A stretch of 13,375 nucleotides of DNA. Origin: Friedmanniella sp. (GTDB taxonomy: Bacteria > Actinomycetota > Actinomycetes > Propionibacteriales > Propionibacteriaceae). The stretch lies in contig JAOPXW010000369.1 of assembly GCA_025964935.1 (NCBI GenBank), positions 1 through 13,375 of the forward strand, written 5' to 3'. Below the pieces are notes generated by a model. The model worked only from the letters and a program-made list of their open reading frames with translations, did no database searches and was not told the origin of the DNA. This document shows, piece by piece, positions 12,613 through 13,375 of the stretch (within the stretch, counting starts at the first letter, position 1; each line of letters starts with the position of its first letter). Made by a program: the position numbers and the translations under genes.

Positions 12613-13375
12613 CCACCCCCCGTACGCCGGCCCCCGACCTCGCGGGTGCCCTGACCACCCTGACCGACGTCGCCGCCCGGGCCGGGCTGGAGGTGGCCGC
12701 CGCGCGGGCCGAGGGCCGGGCCCTCGCCGCGGCGGTGCTGGAGACCCCCCGGGAGGCATGGGCTGTGGCGCAGGCCTGGAGCCGGGCGACCGGGGAGCCG
12801 GACGCGGACGCGTTCTTCACCGCCGCGGTCCGGGGTCGACGCTGGCTCAGCTCGCCCACGGTGCTGCTGAGCGGCCTGCGGGCCGCCGGGCACCCCGAGA
12901 CCTCGGCCTACGCCGAGGCCCTGGCCCGGGTCTGCGAGACCGCGCCGGCCCTCACCCCCCGGCCGGAGCCGGCCCTGGCGCGGGCGGTCCTGGCCGCCTC
13001 GGCCCAGCGGCAGGGCGTCGGCCATCGCGCCACCGGGGCCGATCTCCCGGTCGGCCTGGACCTCAGTGCCGCCGAGCTGGCCTCGGCCGGCGCCCTCCCC
13101 GCCCTCGCCGCCCTGTTGAACCGGACCGACCTGCTGAACCGGACCGACCTCCTGAACCGGACCGACCTCCTGAACCGGACCGACTCGGCCCCGGTCGACC
13201 CGGCCGCACCGGCCGCACCGATCGACCCGGCCGCACCACCCGCCCCGCCCAGGACGCAGCCGCCCGGGCCGCCGTCGCCCGTTGCCTCACCTGCTCAGAC
13301 GCCGGCCCCGCCGGCACCCACCTTGGCCGAGCTGCTGGCCGAGCTGGACGCCCTCATCGGGCTGGCCGAGGTCAA
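12609..13375 (+). CDS. AAA+ ATPase (SpoVK/CbbX/EccA-like), N-terminal part, runs off the window
   Basis: An open frame from GTG at 12609 continues without a stop to the end of the window (255 codons plus 2 bases). It overlaps the preceding stop by 4 nt. Residues 1 to about 168 are Ala-rich and predicted helical, with no family I recognise. Residues 169-192 are LLNRTD repeated four times, from four 18-bp tandem repeats. Residues 193 to about 238 are a Pro/Ala-rich linker. The last residues, LAELLAELDALIGLAEV, match the start of CbbX/SpoVK/EccA-type AAA+ modules (LDxLIGLxxVK), so the ATPase domain should follow. Such ATPases remodel protein complexes. With telA and the small protein it forms a likely three-gene or longer operon. 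The ATPase call rests on a short segment and is an inference. Confidence 0.78.
   Translation, partial: MTTPRTPAPDLAGALTTLTDVAARAGLEVAAARAEGRALAAAVLETPREAWAVAQAWSRATGEPDADAFFTAAVRGRRWLSSPTVLLSGLRAAGHPETSAYAEALARVCETAPALTPRPEPALARAVLAASAQRQGVGHRATGADLPVGLDLSAAELASAGALPALAALLNRTDLLNRTDLLNRTDLLNRTDSAPVDPAAPAAPIDPAAPPAPPRTQPPGPPSPVASPAQTPAPPAPTLAELLAELDALIGLAEV
13113..13184 (+). repeat. Four tandem 18-bp repeats encoding LLNRTD x4
   Basis: Units at 13113-13130, 13131-13148, 13149-13166 and 13167-13184 read CTSYTGAACCGGACCGAC. They differ only at wobble-type positions (CTGTTG, CTGCTG, CTCCTG, CTCCTG); the last two are identical. The repeats are in frame and join the helical N-terminus to the Pro-rich linker of the AAA+ protein. 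Confidence 0.95.

Overview
This 13.4 kb window is high-GC chromosomal DNA from an actinobacterium. The evidence is strongly G/C-biased third codon positions, many GTG starts, 4-nt GTGA gene overlaps, hairpin terminators without U-tracts, and apparent leaderless promoters (a TANNNT-like hexamer 6-8 nt before the start codon). A moeZ start and an Rv3208-like TetR regulator in the same window also fit Actinobacteria. I cannot name a genus. There are no rRNA or intact tRNA genes, no IS elements, no CRISPR and no phage genes, and no gene-free stretch exceeds 300 bases.

Layout. (1) 1-316 minus: start of moeZ, an E1-like adenylyltransferase/sulfurtransferase cut by the window edge. (2) 441-1349 minus: a kinase of the aminoglycoside/hydroxyurea phosphotransferase family. 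It is divergent from (3) 1384-2397 plus: a stand-alone LigD-type polymerase domain of bacterial non-homologous end joining. (4) 2458-3093 plus: a TetR regulator. (5) 6371-3243 minus: a three-gene sugar ABC importer (lipoprotein binding protein, permease, single-domain ATPase). It is divergent from (6) 6531-7559 plus: a LacI-type repressor. The 159-bp gap between them carries near-palindromic operators that contain both TTGACA -35 boxes. (7) 7813-10683 plus: larE-larB-larC, a complete set for making the nickel-pincer nucleotide (NPN) cofactor, with no larA in the window. (8) 10782-13375 plus: telA, a small helical protein and the start of an AAA+ ATPase gene that runs off the window. This looks like a tellurite/'Ter'-type operon.

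How the parts work. The importer and repressor form a self-contained sugar-responsive unit. The repressor probably controls both its own gene and the transporter through shared operators; an exact inverse copy of one operator lies just after lacI. A hairpin between the binding-protein and permease genes is a full 16-bp stem only on the transcribed strand, which suggests it sets the excess of binding protein over permease. The lar genes supply a cofactor to a LarA-like enzyme elsewhere. The telA operon is the least understood part. Its AAA+ gene carries four in-frame 18-bp repeats (LLNRTD x4) before a proline-rich linker.
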